DNA of 64,000 bases. It comes from Polyporus tsugae (Eukaryota; Basidiomycota; Agaricomycetes; Polyporales; Polyporaceae). The notes under the pieces are model-generated. The model saw nothing but the letters and a program-made list of their open reading frames with translations. It was not told the DNA's origin and searched no databases. Location of the stretch: contig JAHRBS010000003.1 of NCBI GenBank assembly GCA_024305745.1, positions 2,976,001 to 3,040,000 on the forward strand, given 5' to 3'. Of this stretch, positions 12,015 to 24,948 are shown piece by piece; position 1 is the stretch's first letter, and every line of letters begins with the position of its first letter. A program made the translations under genes and the position numbers.

Positions 12015-12466
12015 GCCGTTGTACCTTGTCAGTGTGGATAGGAGAGAGAGCGAGTTGACGTCTCACGACAAGTTTGCTGATGCTTTTATATGATTTTGCG
12101 GGCATGCCGTAGCGAGCATGGTGTCTTCGTTCATATTCCGCAGCCTGCAGTGGCACAGGTAATTAACCGCAGAACGAGGGATGAAAGGAGAGAACCGCCT
12201 TTGAACTCGGTGCTGAAGCATTACCGCAGTGCGTTCTGCGACGTACAGACCTTACAGTTTGATGTACCCTTGCAGTGCTCGACCGAAGGACCTACTGGTG
12301 ACGGCTGCAATCCACCGTAGCAAGATCCCACAGACCATTCAGTAGTAGGCGTAGACGATCCAATTAAATAGTCCATACATGCTCTACAAAATAAGCGGAT
12401 AATAAATAGCCCTGTTGCTCGTTAGTGGAGTTAATTACGGTGCAAGTGGTCAGTCCGCTCACTCAC

Positions 12467-15261
12467 CTAGAAAAGTCCGATCTTGACATTGTTCCCGTTG
12501 CGGTCAATGAACGACGAGTCCTGTTCACGGTCGACCGAAGTATACCCATCTTGAGGAATCGCAGAAAGATACACGTCATCCGGACACGCTTCGATCTCGG
12601 CCTGATGGTTGACGAGCAGCTGACAACCTTCCTCCAACACGCTGCGGATCCTCGGGTGTCGAGTCTGGGCAGGTGCCATTAGTGCAGAGTCCCAATCAAA
12701 GCGTATACGGGCGCATACCCCAAGGTAATCACGAGCCGCCGTGAGCCCTCTCATCGCAACATCGAGCCTTCCGAGGTACCCGAGTACTTCCAACCACACC
12801 AACAGCTTCATCGTCGCGAAGTCCTTCAATAAATCGACGATCTCCACGCATCGGCACCCTTTCGTGCTATGGGCGTCTCCTGGCTGACATGCGGCCTCCA
12901 GGTGTGTGGCCCAATGAAGGCACGCATACCGCGCATGGGGAGGAACGTTGGCGCGAAGCCGCTCCACGAGGTCTGAAACGTCAACCTTGCGCATGGAAGG
13001 GTCTTCGAGCCTGCACATGTTCCTGTCGAGGCTCAGAACCACCCTGAGACACCCTTCTGCCAGTCGCGCGTTCTGGCGCTTCGCGTCAACCAGGTACAGG
13101 CGGTTTGGGCACCGCGCGCTGTTGACGAGGAACTGGGAGAAGGTCGCGTGTAAGGGGCGGAAGACCTCGTCCAGATCGTTTCGGTTGAGCAGGATCGTGC
13201 AGCGCAGTCGATGGAGAATGGGAAGGGCATCTTTGCAGGGAAGGTGTAGGAGTGACTCTAGCGTGCGGGGCGAAATAGGGTCGCGAAGCACTGGTATGCA
13301 CCCTAGGACGGATTGGACTGACGCACGTAGAGCCGGTTGCTGTTCCATCTGTGTTGGGGGAAATGCAGACTCGAGGATGGAGAGGTAGAGGCCGTCAAGT
13401 GGCCCTAGGCCTGAAGGAGTGATGGAAAAGATAGATTCCAGGCGCTCTTCGAGCTTGACGGGGTTGTCGTGAAGGAAGTCCATTGCCGTACGCGCGTACA
13501 CGAACATCCCGTCTGCCCGTAGAACTAGACGGTCGATCAGGTCGGGTCGCTCGACTAAAAGTGCCTTGCTGGATTTCATGCGCGATAACCTGTCGCGGAA
13601 GAAGATAGCGATGTCTCGGTTGATGGACTCGCGCGAGAGGTTATGGAGGGACATCCGACACACCGTCACCGGGCCTTGGGACAAAGTTCCGTCAACAAAG
13701 TGTTCGGGGACCGACGTGAGCAGGATACGCAGGGGGAACGATACCTCCCGGACACAAGTCACGAGAGTTTGCAGCATTGAGGAAATGAGCTCCGGGGGAT
13801 CGTCCACGCACTCGTCTACCGCGTCGACAATGATGACAATAGGGGTGTGGTGATCGCGTGCAGCGAGCAGGGGCCGTCGAAGCAGGTGTTCTCCCTGGTA
13901 CTTGGCGTCTTGAATTCGTCCTAACGTCCGGTACTCCTGGACAGCGGCGACGATGTGGGGACGGAGCGCATCTTGGGAATGAGCTAGTTGATATGCGAGG
14001 GTAGGAAAGAAGAGTCTTGTAGACGAGAGATCGTCCACGCCACGAACGAAAAAGACGGAGGCTCCAAGGTGGCCACTCTCCCGAAGACATCTAGCGAAAT
14101 GGGAAGCGATGCTAGATTTGCCTGCACCCACAGCGCCGTTGAGCACGCACATAGATTTCTGGGATGGGGCTGTATAAACCCAGTTTTCGAGCTGTTCAAG
14201 GACTTCACTCCGCGTCCCGGTCAGGAGATGGTTCTTCAATGTGTGGATCGGAGACCGGTAGTCGGCCGCCGCATGAGGGAGTGCCTCGAGGACCACATCA
14301 CCCACTACGTAGGGGTATAATGAACGAGGGCGGTTCTCGGCCTTCCATCATCAAGCGTCGTCAAGTCAGTGTACGTATCTGAACCATGCAAAGCGTTCAA
14401 CTCACTGGATCGCTATCTCCCGAGCGTATATCCCCTTCAACCGCTTTCTCCGATAGCTTCTCCGCCATCTTCTCTGCTTTCTCGAGGTCGGCACTGGACT
14501 CTAAATACTTGTTTACCGACCTCTCTATGGCCGTTCGACATTCAGCCTGTGGACGATGAGTTCAATCACCACATCCCCGGCTGATGCCTGCGCATGTAAT
14601 ACTCACATCGTAGTACTCCACTGCAGTGTGAAGACCATCCCGAATCTGGTCCAACGTCCTTGAATCCCGCTGACCGTGCACGTACTTGAGAAGCAACGGC
14701 CCTCTATTGATATTATCCACACGAGCCTTCAATGCTGTGAGGTCTCTAGCGCGTTCAGGTGAGTACGACCTAGCACGAAGGGGAGAATGTAGCAGCATCT
14801 TACACACGGAGCTTCTCGAAATGACTCGATAAGGCGAGCGATCCGAGGTCATTCTCTAAGGCATGTCTCTTCGGATCGTTGGCAGGATACTTCTCAACAC
14901 AGCTGCGCACCGCTCCCGTAGTCCCATCGATGAGCCTCACAAGGTGAGATATCTCACGCGACAAAACTTCGAGAGTCCGGTGACGTGAACCTGAACCTGG
15001 GGTCTTTGAATATTGATGAAGCGAATTCCGTGAAATACGCTATGGGGGACTAGTGAGGCGGGGACAATCTCGCCAGCAAACCGTAGCATATGTACCACGT
15101 ACCGATACTCCGTCTATGAGAGAGATTAGAACGTCTGCGAGGCGGCTCAGGCCGTGGATAGGAGAAGTGGCGAACGCGGCTTTCTCGCCCTCCAGAGCGG
15201 CTTTGGCGTTGGATAACGCGTCGTCGACGTCGCCTCGATCACAGGGTCTGAAGCAGTTCAT
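12467..15261 (-). CDS. STAND/NLR-like NACHT NTPase, paralogue C (inverted)
   Basis: Third family member, on the opposite strand. Supported exons: 15261-15103, about 15039-14804, 14745-14607 (139 nt, the same as A and B), 14546-14406, about 14304-12719, 12664-12467 (TAG). Exon 1 begins MNCFRPCDRGDVDD, close to A. Walker A is GAVGAGKSS and Walker B IVIIVDAVDEC; the TRHPRIRSVLEEGCQ tail matches the last exons of A and B. The last intron (12718-12665) is 54 nt, a multiple of three without a stop, so retention would insert 18 residues. The join between exon 4 and the large NACHT exon is unresolved. The 28-nt exon of A and B has no clear counterpart, and direct joining breaks phase unless a 4-nt exon (ATAC) or the alternative acceptor near 14286 is used. 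It may be functional or in early decay. Confidence 0.8.
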
Positions 15262-16362
15262 GAGTGAGTGCAGTTCGAGTTCGGGAGGTTGAAGGTACAG
15301 TACCTCTCGCCGGTCAATGCTGTCTGCTAATAAACCGAGGCGACTGTCGTGTTTCACTCAACACTCGCATCAAAAGCCAAGCAGTTTTCGAGCAAACACC
15401 ATGAAAACTGGGGTCCCCGTTGAACCTGCAACGAGGCTCTACGGACTGAAGGGCGCGGCATGGCTATTTAATGCATGGAAGTGGGGGTGCGGCTGCTAAC
15501 GGGCGAGAAAGCACGAGCTTCAGCGCTGCGGCGTTGCTTCGAAGTATCGCGGTCTGGCTCTGGATACGGTGGGCAAGAACATGCGACTGTAGGCATGGAA
15601 TCACTAAATGCCGCCCATTCCATTCAGAGGACGGGTATCAAATGACATCCCGGCGAAGAAACTATCTAAGGCCACTTAAGGTCAGTGAAACGCAGTAAAC
15701 GATGAACATTACGGGCTTACCGTAATGCCGCCCTTTGTCACCAAATCCGCCTACGATATGCTTCAGGGCATCAGCACGTCGACATCTTAAGCCGCCGATC
15801 CGAGTAGTTGCTGTACAAGTATATGGTAATCGCAGAACGGGGTTAGCTGTGGTCTAGAGAAGGGAGACACGAGGATGGTCTAGACCGCGTGATATGAAGT
15901 AGCACACACAGAAACAACGTTTCAGCACAGGACGATTCAGGACAGGTAGGCGAGGGAACACGCTGGTGCTGCTGGAGCGAGATCACGACTCGTGTACAGT
16001 AATGGAACAGACCTACGAGACTCCGGTTAACGCAAACATCCGATCTCCACCCGGTTCACCACCGCCACCAGCATCGCGGAGGATGAAACGGATAAAGATA
16101 ACCCATTCAGTCTAGAGATCGCGGGTAAGTAAGGGACACGATAGACGTGGTAGCGGAGGGTGTTGGAAACCCAAACCAACAAACGCTCTCACACCTCCGA
16201 AGACCCCATCAACTCGGTCTGCCAGACGCCAATGGGGCAGAGTTTTCACCTAAAACGAACATTGTCATGTCCGTCTCCTGCATTGCTGCGATCCAGCACG
16301 AACGAAAGGAACGCACCCAATCCATAAAATATGCTAAATGTCAAGACAGGCCGGTGCGACAG
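15262..16362. other. intergenic between paralogue C and XPF
   Basis: No gene, tRNA or repeat recognised. It contains the presumed promoter of paralogue C on its left side. The right side is 3' flank of the XPF gene. Confidence 0.5.
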
Positions 16363-19300
16363 TCATGGCCGCGTCCGGTCACCCCGGTGAATAAACTCCC
16401 AGCACGCCTTGCCCGGTTCGACGCCCAACAGTTCCTGCACGTCCTTCATCTCCAGCTCGCACAGCTCCCGCACGCTCTTCACCCGATTCATGACGTGCTT
16501 CACGTTATTCGCCGTGATCCCGGGCAGCGACCGCACGAGCTCCTCTGCCGCAGCGTTCACACCCGCCCCTGCCTCCGAGTCGTCCTCTGCCCCGACGTGG
16601 ATCGCCTTCGCTGGGTCTGGCTGCGCAGCATGCGCCTTCAGGTCGTTGAAGATCTCCGCCGTCGCATACGGCGACGACGACCAGAGGATGCGCACGCGGG
16701 GGAAGGTGAGCGTCAGGAGGACCAGCTTAGATTGGATGGATTGCGAGGCAGTGTCCGCGCGTGGGTCCTGCTTCTTCTTCGAGGGATACTTTGAACTCTT
16801 TGCATACGACTTCATGTCGCCGACCGTCTGGATGCGGTGTTGGTGGGTGTGTGCACACGTTATGCGTGAATGCGAATGAACATACCTGGAGCGAGAACGA
16901 CTTGTACTCCTCGAACTCGATGAGCAAGATGGGCTGCTTGTAGTGCGCGGACATGAGCTCGCATTGCGTGTACCTGTACGCACATCATCAGTCACACAGC
17001 CGAGCCCCGGAGATGAAGCACCGCTCACAGTCGACCGCTGCTGAAACTGGACACAAGGTCCGGTATGCTCTTCCGTTCCACACAGAGCTCTGGCGTCAGG
17101 ATGTAGTCGCCGACAGTCAGAGTGACGGGCAGAACGAGCAGCCCAGACGCGTGCAGCAGCGACGGCAGTGACGACCGAAACTCTCGCATGTCGACGATGA
17201 CCTGGACGTGCGTGTGAATGGCCCGGACTAGCTTCACTTTCATCGAACAGCCTACCTGTGCCGGTTCGATGCTCGCCTCCTTCCGGCCCCCTGCTATTCG
17301 CGTGCTTATCGTCCTGATCAGCGTCTCGCCCACGGCCGTGGTCCGGTCTTCGTGGATGGGCATCAGCATCGACTACAGACACCGTCAGCGATGCGCGGCG
17401 AGTGAATGCTCGGCGATGACCTACTCCGCGTTCCTTGATGAGCCGCTCGAAGGACTCCTTTTCGCGACGCAAACCAGTGAGGTACTTGCCTTCCTCGCAG
17501 CTGAGCTTGTACATCATGAAGTACACGCGCACGCCCAATCCTGGGTTCGAGTTCCTGTATACCTGTGTCCGCGGAAATCAATGCAATGCTGTTACGCGAT
17601 GTGCATCGCACCGCACGTACTTCTATCCGCCTGATGAACTCGAGGTTTGGTTCATACATCACGATGAAACGTGGCTTGATCTCCTGCAGGACCTGGTCGT
17701 CGGAGTCGTCCGAATACGGCCGCACCAGAACCGTCTGCGGGGGTGAAAGGAGGCCATAGTGCGTGTCGAAATCATCGTCCATCGTGAACAGCTCAAAGTC
17801 TTGCGTCAACACAGCCTCGCCTTCGTCCACCTGAGTTTGTGTGGACAGGCTGCAGCGTGTAAACCGTCAGAGCTACGATGCACGCATTGTCGTGGCAGAA
17901 GGTACTCACAAACCGGCGATGTCATCCGCCTCTTTCTTGATCTCAACCTCCCCTAAAACTCCCCTGCTCCCCGCCTCGTCTCTCCCCGACGCAACCACTG
18001 GTCCACCGCCCCTCACACGCCTCCGTTTCGCTTGTCGCTCCTGCCTATCCCGATCCTTCTTCTTCAACGCTTCGCTCACTCCGCTGTCCACCTCGCCCGT
18101 ACCCTTGGGGAGTGCGATCGGACCCTTCCCCTCCGCCTTGCGCTCGGACAGCTTGCCCTTCCACCACAGGTACAGTCGCAGCTTGTCCTCCAGCATACGC
18201 CGCCCTCGTGCACCGCGCGGAGCGTCGCTGTCGAGCGCGCCGAGAAAGTCCTTAATGAGCGTACAGGTGTGCAGCGACGAGGCCATGACCAAGACCGTAT
18301 TCGTCCCCAGTGAGTCTGCAGGTCATCATCGTCAGCGGCATACGACGCACTGAACAATGGACGGCATACGTGACGACAGCGTGGGCTCGCGGCGGATCAT
18401 CTCCTCTTCGATCTCATGTAGCACGTCCCCAAGCAGCGTCCACTTCGGGAGTTCCTCCAGGACGGGCTCCATCCCGTCTGGGACCCACGATTTCCGCGTC
18501 TCCCGCTCCTTCCCTTTCGCCCTCGGCCTGCTCCCACTCGCGCGTCCCTCTGCCTCCGCTTCTATCTCGTCGAGGATCGCCCACTCGTCCTCTTCGTCGA
18601 TCAGGTTGATGACCGGCGCAGATCGTGCTGTCATTATATAACACCGCCGTTTCGCGTACTGGAAGATGATGTTTGCGGCGTCTGTGAGCATCCAAGGGGA
18701 CTGGTGCTGCCGCGCGGCACCGGACTCGGTCGTCGTGTTCGACGCAATCAGCGTCTCGAGATATGCATGGAAGGCGAGCGCGTCGTATGTGAGCAGGTAG
18801 GTGAGCAGGCGGCGGAGCGTCGCCAGGTCGCTCACGAGCTGCTTGGTGCGGGGGCCGACCTTGTGCCAGACGGGATCCAGGATGCGACGGACGACCATGT
18901 CGAAGGAACGGAAGTACGCGTTGTCGATCGACAGGTCGTCGAGGTCTAGCATGGTGTTGGCGCGTTTGAGCTCGGCGAGTGTCGTCGTCATGCATTGGAC
19001 GATGGCGTGGTGAATCTCAGACATCGAGTCCGTCATCTCTTGGTGCAGCTCTACGATATCTGGAGTCTTGCGGTCGAGAGACTCTTTGATATCTGCGTGG
19101 AATCTGCTCTGCGTGAACACCAGACGAGAGGTGACTTGTCCAGGGACATACCGTGGATAGATATGGACCGTACGCAACTGCAGCTCCTTCATGATGGTGC
19201 GAAGGGGGGACATGCCGCTCGTGATATGCTCAGGCTGGTCGGAGAACGCTTTGAGGAACCCTTTCTTGTTCTTCTCGCGGTACAGTCGGACGATGAAGGC

Positions 19301-19833
19301 CTCCGCAGAGGTCGGTGTCACCCTTCACTGCGTTCAGAGGCGGTCAATAGAGCGAAACCATTCGGTAGCGCACCTCTCTGCGTGGAGGATGAGAACACCG
19401 GTGATGAGATGTGTCGGAATGTCGGATGTGAGCATGTCCACGGTGAATATCTGGGAGGTGACGGACACTAGGCCGCCCTTCTTGTACAAATCCTGCCTAG
19501 TCCCCTGAAATGAGAACGTTCGATTCCCTGCGTCTCACACAGTCTATGCAAGCACGATAGTACTCACCTATCCTTCCTCCCAGTCTCGAATGCGACGATA
19601 CGGAGTCCGGGGTTCCTACACCCCATGATACCGAGCTCCTCGCCAATGGCCGCTTCTTCTTCGGGCGTTGCATTGACGAGAAGGACAAGGTTGTGAGGAG
19701 AATCGTAGATTTGAAGCAGTTTGCAGACAATGCGTCGCAGGCCGAGGCCTCGAGCAAGGAGGACAAGCTCCGAGGTCGCTGGATCGTGTATTTTCTCGAG
19801 AACGGAGGCATGGAAGGGAAGCAGTATAGACAT
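16363..19833 (-). CDS. XPF: XPF/Rad1 structure-specific DNA repair endonuclease
   Basis: Catalytic subunit of the XPF-ERCC1 (Rad1-Rad10) 5' flap nuclease for nucleotide excision repair and crosslink repair, nuclear. Ten exons, all phase-consistent: 19833-19568, 19496-19374, 19322-18370, 18315-17910, 17849-17617, 17540-17425, 17372-17256, 17201-17029, 16973-16886, 16827-16363, giving 979 aa (human 916, yeast about 1100). The N-terminus [15 protein letters not shown] and [11 protein letters not shown] belong to the degenerate helicase part; [11 protein letters not shown] follows. The middle carries [19 protein letters not shown] and [16 protein letters not shown]. The nuclease core [16 protein letters not shown] is the canonical GDX(n)ERKX3D active site, fully intact. 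The C-terminus has tandem helix-hairpin-helix sequence ([18 protein letters not shown]). The exon 5/6 junction is the least certain. Confidence 0.95.
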
Positions 19834-19877
19834 GGTAGGCTTCAGCACTGACCCAGCATTGAGCAGCAAAGATCGCC

Positions 19878-19930
19878 CTGGTCGTCGTCGTGATCGTCGT
19901 GGTCGTCGTGGAGGTCGTCGTGGAGGTCAG
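19878..19930. repeat. GTC/GTG trinucleotide low-complexity tract
   Basis: Imperfect run of GTCGTCGTCGTGATCGTC-type triplets just upstream of the XPF start. It is probably a promoter-proximal simple repeat. Confidence 0.7.
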
Positions 19931-20356
19931 AGTTCAAGTTGCAGCGCGCCCGCAGCGCTTACATGCAGCGGGCGCTTGTTAGCGCGCTAACGAATAATTC
20001 CGACTCGCGGAGGGGCAAGCTTAAGTCCAGACGGTAGTACTCAACTTCACTGTCACCCACCAGCTCCGTGTAGGTGGAGAACGAATCATAAATTTATTGT
20101 TTTTATCAGTTCGTCGGAACGTACATCGAAACTCATGGACAATCTGTCATCCGTATACTCCGTCGTCTGCCGACCCGCAGTACAGTCTGCACGGATCCGA
20201 CATGGGAGAAGGGCCAGTTGCATGCTACTTTCGTACAGTTTTATCGGCTGTGAGCAGGGAACAGGTGATGAATTGCTAACAAGGCCGCTTATTACTAGTA
20301 CATTATACTAGTACGATTCGCTGAAAGACAAAGAAACGATACAATTCCCGCCCATG

Positions 20357-21416
20357 CTAAGATGATGGGCTGCGACCGTCATCATGCTCATATACAATGT
20401 CGACATTGAAACGCTCGCAACTGCGTCTCAACTCGATGAACGGCTCGGGCTCAGGGGTGCCCGATCGGACGACGATCCGCGGTAACTTCGTACCGCCGCT
20501 GGGAAAGAGCCCGCCATCCAGCGCGGGGGGCAACGTCCACGACGCCATCCTTCTCTTAGATAAGGCGACGCGCGGATGGCGCAGAACCAGAGTCCGAACG
20601 GCCGGGGGGAGCAGCGCAAGCGTAGACAATTCCATCGGGTTCGTGATCTCGAGGGTCTCCCTCCACGTTCGGGCACACACGGAGCATGGCCACCACAAAC
20701 GCGGTCGGCACGCCGGACAACGAGAGATGGCGGAGGTTCGGAGCAATGATGTAGCGCCACATATGGATCCACCGTATCGCCCCGGAAAAGTTGAACGGGG
20801 GCACCTTCGCGGTGGCAGCCGTGAACGAGTAGTCCGAGTCGAGGGAGAGGTGCGTGACCTGCCGCGGGAGCCCCACCACGAAGAACATCAAAAAGATGTC
20901 GTTCCACTCCCGGTCCGCATACAAGATGAAGACGTGTCGGAGGTTAGGGAGGTGGTGGCGCACAGAGACCTCGTACAGGAATATCGAAATTTCTATGGGG
21001 ATGTCGTTGGCGGGATCAGACGACTGGATTCTCCTGTCGACGTGAAAGGTGATGGACCGACAGGTGTGGTTAGCAACTCGTTTTGCCTCCATGGTGAACA
21101 GGTCGCCCGGCTCTTGTGCAGTGGGTGACCGTTGGGGAAGGAGTTTCAGAAAGGCTTTTGCCTTGTGATATTTAGAGAGGTGAACATCGCGAGAGGTGAT
21201 GCGAGCGATGAACGTGAGCCAAGTGCGGTTGCCCAGAGCGTCGTTCTTCAGCAAAGCCAATCGGTCCTGTGCTGTGTGTGGTGCCTCCCAGAGATCGACA
21301 AGGATGAGATAGATGAGTTCTGGGGGAATCCATGGGGAGCACGACTCGGTGGAGGAATTTACAAATTGTGTGGACGTAGACATTTGCGTGGTGGTTCTGT
21401 GGATGTTTGGGGACAA
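20357..21416 (-). pseudogene. F-box/LRR-like protein gene with a 4-bp frameshift
   Basis: Minus-strand reading from ATG 21416 gives an F-box-like start (PWIPPELIYLILVDLW), then leucine-rich segments such as LPNLRHVFILYADREW, LPRQVTHLSLDSDY and IAPNLRHLSLSGVP. At 20657-20664 the tetramer GGAG (minus strand) is present twice in tandem. Removing one copy restores the reading CPNV-ETLEITNPMEL and carries the frame on to the stop at 20357, adding about 100 residues of matching LRR character (LPPAVRTLVLRHPRVAL, RSCERFNVDIVYEHDD). As written, the frame leaves the family pattern at this point. No GT-AG intron can remove it. Either a young disabling mutation or a sequence error. F-box proteins are substrate receptors of SCF ubiquitin ligases (family knowledge); the substrate is unknown. 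Confidence 0.7.
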
Positions 21417-23102
21417 GGGTAAGGGAGGGGTGATGGACTTACGGTCGGTCTTTTATGTGCACGGATGTGCAGCCCCTCTATGGCGCCCGGGCTGGTGCAA
21501 GATGCGAGAGCGGGCGGATGTGGCAGGGGGGTCTGGTATTGATTATGGAGTGTGGCTGCCGGTGGTCCAAGGCCTCAGCTAGAGCGCGGGTGTTGGCCAA
21601 GTTGAAGGAGATTGGTCCGCGAACATTGGACATACGGTGTACGTCTACGAGGTGGACCAAAGCCATTGAAATGGAGAGCTGAAGATGTTGAGCTATAGCA
21701 GATCTATAATACAGCCGTTGTCTAACGGGAATATTAACATTTTGAATTTCAACCGCAGGTTCATCCGAGTTCCAAAAAGGCAGGCGAGGGCTTTCGATCC
21801 TAACAGGACCAAGTAGTCGGGCCGGTCCGACTTCGAGAGCTTGAGCCTGACTGACTTCGCCAGCACCTGTTACCCGCCTGTGGCTATTGCAGGCACTGCA
21901 ACGAATCGTCGGATGCGGAGATCACTTCAAGTTTGCACGGCTGGCATGTCGAGTCTCGAGTCTCGACCTCAACGTTCGAAACGTTACGAACAATAGGCCA
22001 CACTCGTCATGGAGATAAACAGAACGTGCGTCTGTGTATTGTTCATCAACCTTCCAGTGCTGTCCCACACCCTCTCATTCTGGCACGTATTCGAGCTGCC
22101 GCTCAAGCACTGGGGTAGCCGGAGCGATGGCGGCGGTAATGGCAGCAGGAGACTCAACGTTCAAGTTCGAGGTCCCGACCTGTTGCTCGTCCTTGCTTAT
22201 GGCCTACTGAAGTCCACGGTCCGAGTACACATCGACTGCCTGTGAGGACGGCTGTGAGACGACAAGTTCGTTGAAATAACAACGGCGGAGTCAGCAAACT
22301 AACGGGAGACCATTCTTCTACAGGCCCACCAGGCCGCTCGGTACGTTCCAGGGAACCCTGTGTATTCATTCAGTTTGAAACGCCACCCTGGTCTGAAAAG
22401 GTACGGCGAAGAGCCCCCATAAAGGCCGTCGAGTGAGACTGAAATAACTAGTTTCCTCGTTTAGCCGGCGACACCCCATTGTGACACTGGAAACGCCGCG
22501 GCCGACAAACTGTTGGCAGGCTTTAACCTCCACGCTAGCTGTCACAATACTAACTCACCCAGCGCTGGAGCTTCACTCGGTGTCGATTTCCACTTTACTC
22601 GTCGCATCTTTGAGCATTCCGATAGCCTACTGCGTGAAGCTTCCCGTGCTTTGCTCTGTGTCCAACCGTGATGCTGAGAGCGTGAAAATCGGATCGAGAG
22701 GCCGCTATAGGCGCTGCATATACGCCGTCAGTCGTTGTTGAGGAGGATAGAGGTCGGTTTAGAAGGACCGGCGTACCGGAAATATGTCGGCACAGGTTCT
22801 GCTTCGCATGCGAAGAGCTCCAACGAAAGGGAAAGGGGGGACGGAATGATGGGCACTAGCGAACGGGACATCTCGAACCCACCTTCCAGGTCTTGCTAGA
22901 TCCAGCCGCACGATTGACTCGTATACATCAAGAAACCCATAAAAGCTCGTCTAAGCAGTAAGCAATACAGTCCTACCGACACGCTCGTCAGCGTTCGCGA
23001 CCAACCACAACCATAGGGACTCACTATGTGCCTCCGTCCAGTCGAAAGCGGCCGTCATTTTAGCACCCCCCCCCCTCTTCTCAGGCTTAAGTACTCTCGA
23101 TG
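21417..23102. other. gene-poor stretch, 1.7 kb
   Basis: Short overlapping frames only; no family motif, repeat array or RNA gene recognised. A C8 tract lies at about 23067-23074. Confidence 0.5.
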
Positions 23103-24948
23103 CTACTGTTCTGCAGTCCTCGACCCCAGACCGAGCTTCTCGCACAGCCGCACGTTGCCCGCGACCGCCGCGCCGACGAGCGCGACAGTGCCCCCGGCGA
23201 GGATCACGCCCGTGAAGACGATGAGCGCCTCGAAATGCTTCTCGTCCGTGACCTTGAGGAGCGCGCCTGCGGTCGGTGTCCCGATGAGGGTCGCGATCGC
23301 GACGAAGATGTATACTGAGCCTGGGCGTGCGGGCGGGCGGTCAGCACGATCCACAAATCATGGGAGGAGGAGAGGCACGCACCGAGCCGCGCGCCGTATA
23401 CCTCGCGCGGGGTGATAGTCGCGATGTACGTCGCGAGGAGAGAGGGGACCGGGCCTGCAGACCAGCGTTGTGCACGAAGTCAGCACGTGTTCGTGATGCC
23501 AGTGGTTCTATGGAGCGCGTTGGGGACGCACCGGAGAACAAGCCGTACAAGGCGGAGAATGCGACGGTAGACCCGGCATTGCGCGACGGCAGCCAGAGCG
23601 CCAGGGTGAGGATTGTGCAGACGGCCCCTGCGGGGATGAAGCACTTCAACCTGTTGAAGAGCGTGAATACGAAAAGTAGTGGTGCGCATCGACTAATGCT
23701 CACGGGCCGAATCTGTCTGCAAGCATTCCGGGCAGGATGCGAGAGGGGATGTTCATTGCGTTCATGATGGCGAGCAGCGAGTTGGAAATGGTGGGCGGGA
23801 CGTGGCGGAATGATGCGTAGATTTGGATGTAAAAGTAGGGTATGAAGTAGGCGTAGGATAGCCTGGAAACGTTGTGCGTTCAGCTATTCAGTGCAATACG
23901 GAAGATGTGGGGGCATACAAGAATCCAGCAATCGTAGCGAGGACGTATCGCGCATCCTTGAAGCCGTGGAGGTCGATCGCCGTGCGCCAGGAGATGTGAC
24001 CGGACAGCGGGAGACGGGTCTTGATGGTGAGGGATGCGACGATGAAGCAGGCCATGATAATGAAACCAATGGTGCGGACTGCCCATCCGAAGCCGATAAG
24101 GGGGGTAAGGTGCTGGAGAAGGATGGGGAAGACAATCCCGCCCACAGCGCCACCACTGAGGACGATACCAATAGCGGTTGCTCGGTGGCGGCGGAACCAG
24201 TGGCCGACAACGGCGACAGATGGATTGAAACTGGGCGGAAGACAAGCAATGTGAGAAAGACGGAAATAAAAGCCAAGATCGTATGCATACAGTAGAGCAA
24301 TCCCCATGCCAAAGAGGACTCCTTGAGAGAGGAAGAGCTGGTATGCCTGGTCCTTCTGTGCAAGCGAGATCATCATCATCGCGACCACGCATAAGGCGGA
24401 TCCGAGCGGAATAAGGACCTGCTCTCGAGTTTGTCACCTCGTTGTCAGTCGACAAGATGGGCTGAGGGAGAAAGTACTGACGGTAGAGCCATAGGCGTCG
24501 AAGATTCTGCCAGTGAGCGGACCACCCGCATAGAGGAAGAACACTTGTAGCGATCCGATCAAGGAGATGGATGCAGAGGAGGAAGATGGGAGAAGGGTGG
24601 ACTCGTAGTAGTCTTGGAATGCGCCCTGCAGTTACGTTAGATACAGGATCGTTGTGGGGTAAGGGAAAAGCAACGAACATATGAGTTTATCATCCCGGCA
24701 GAGGCGAAGAGGGCCAGGGTCGATCCAAGGACGACTGTCCATGCCTCCCTGCCTCCGTCTGGAACGTACTCCAACTCCTGTTCGGAGGTGACGGATGTCG
24801 GAGGAGCCACAGTGGCGATAATGGCAGGCTGAGGAGACTCGACGTCGGATCCGGATGTCTTGGCAACCTGCAGCTCACCCTTGTTCGCACCGTGCTTCTC
24901 CGAGTCCTCCAGGGACATGGTGCCAACTGTTGTCAATGTCGGTCTCAT
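23103..24948 (-). CDS. MFS monocarboxylate-transporter-like permease
   Basis: Predicted 493 aa from 7 exons: 24948-24679, 24625-24482, 24418-23919, 23862-23704, 23650-23532, 23454-23383, 23320-23103 (TAG). All phases close. A roughly 65-residue acidic cytosolic N-terminus leads to the MCT signature [D]GG.[E]AW as VPDGGREAWTVVLGS (TM1). FQDYYESTLLPSSSSASISL and VFFLYAGGPLTGRIFDAYGS follow. The loop WFRRHRATAIGIVLSGGAVG is typical of fungal MCH/SLC16-like carriers. Later segments include SYAYFIPYFYIQIYAS, ILPGMLADRFGP, PSLLATYIATITPREVYGAR and SVYIFVAIATLIGTPTAGAL. The family moves carboxylates or related small molecules across membranes, often without a known fungal substrate. An alternative start is the internal ATG at 24918. 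Confidence 0.9.
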
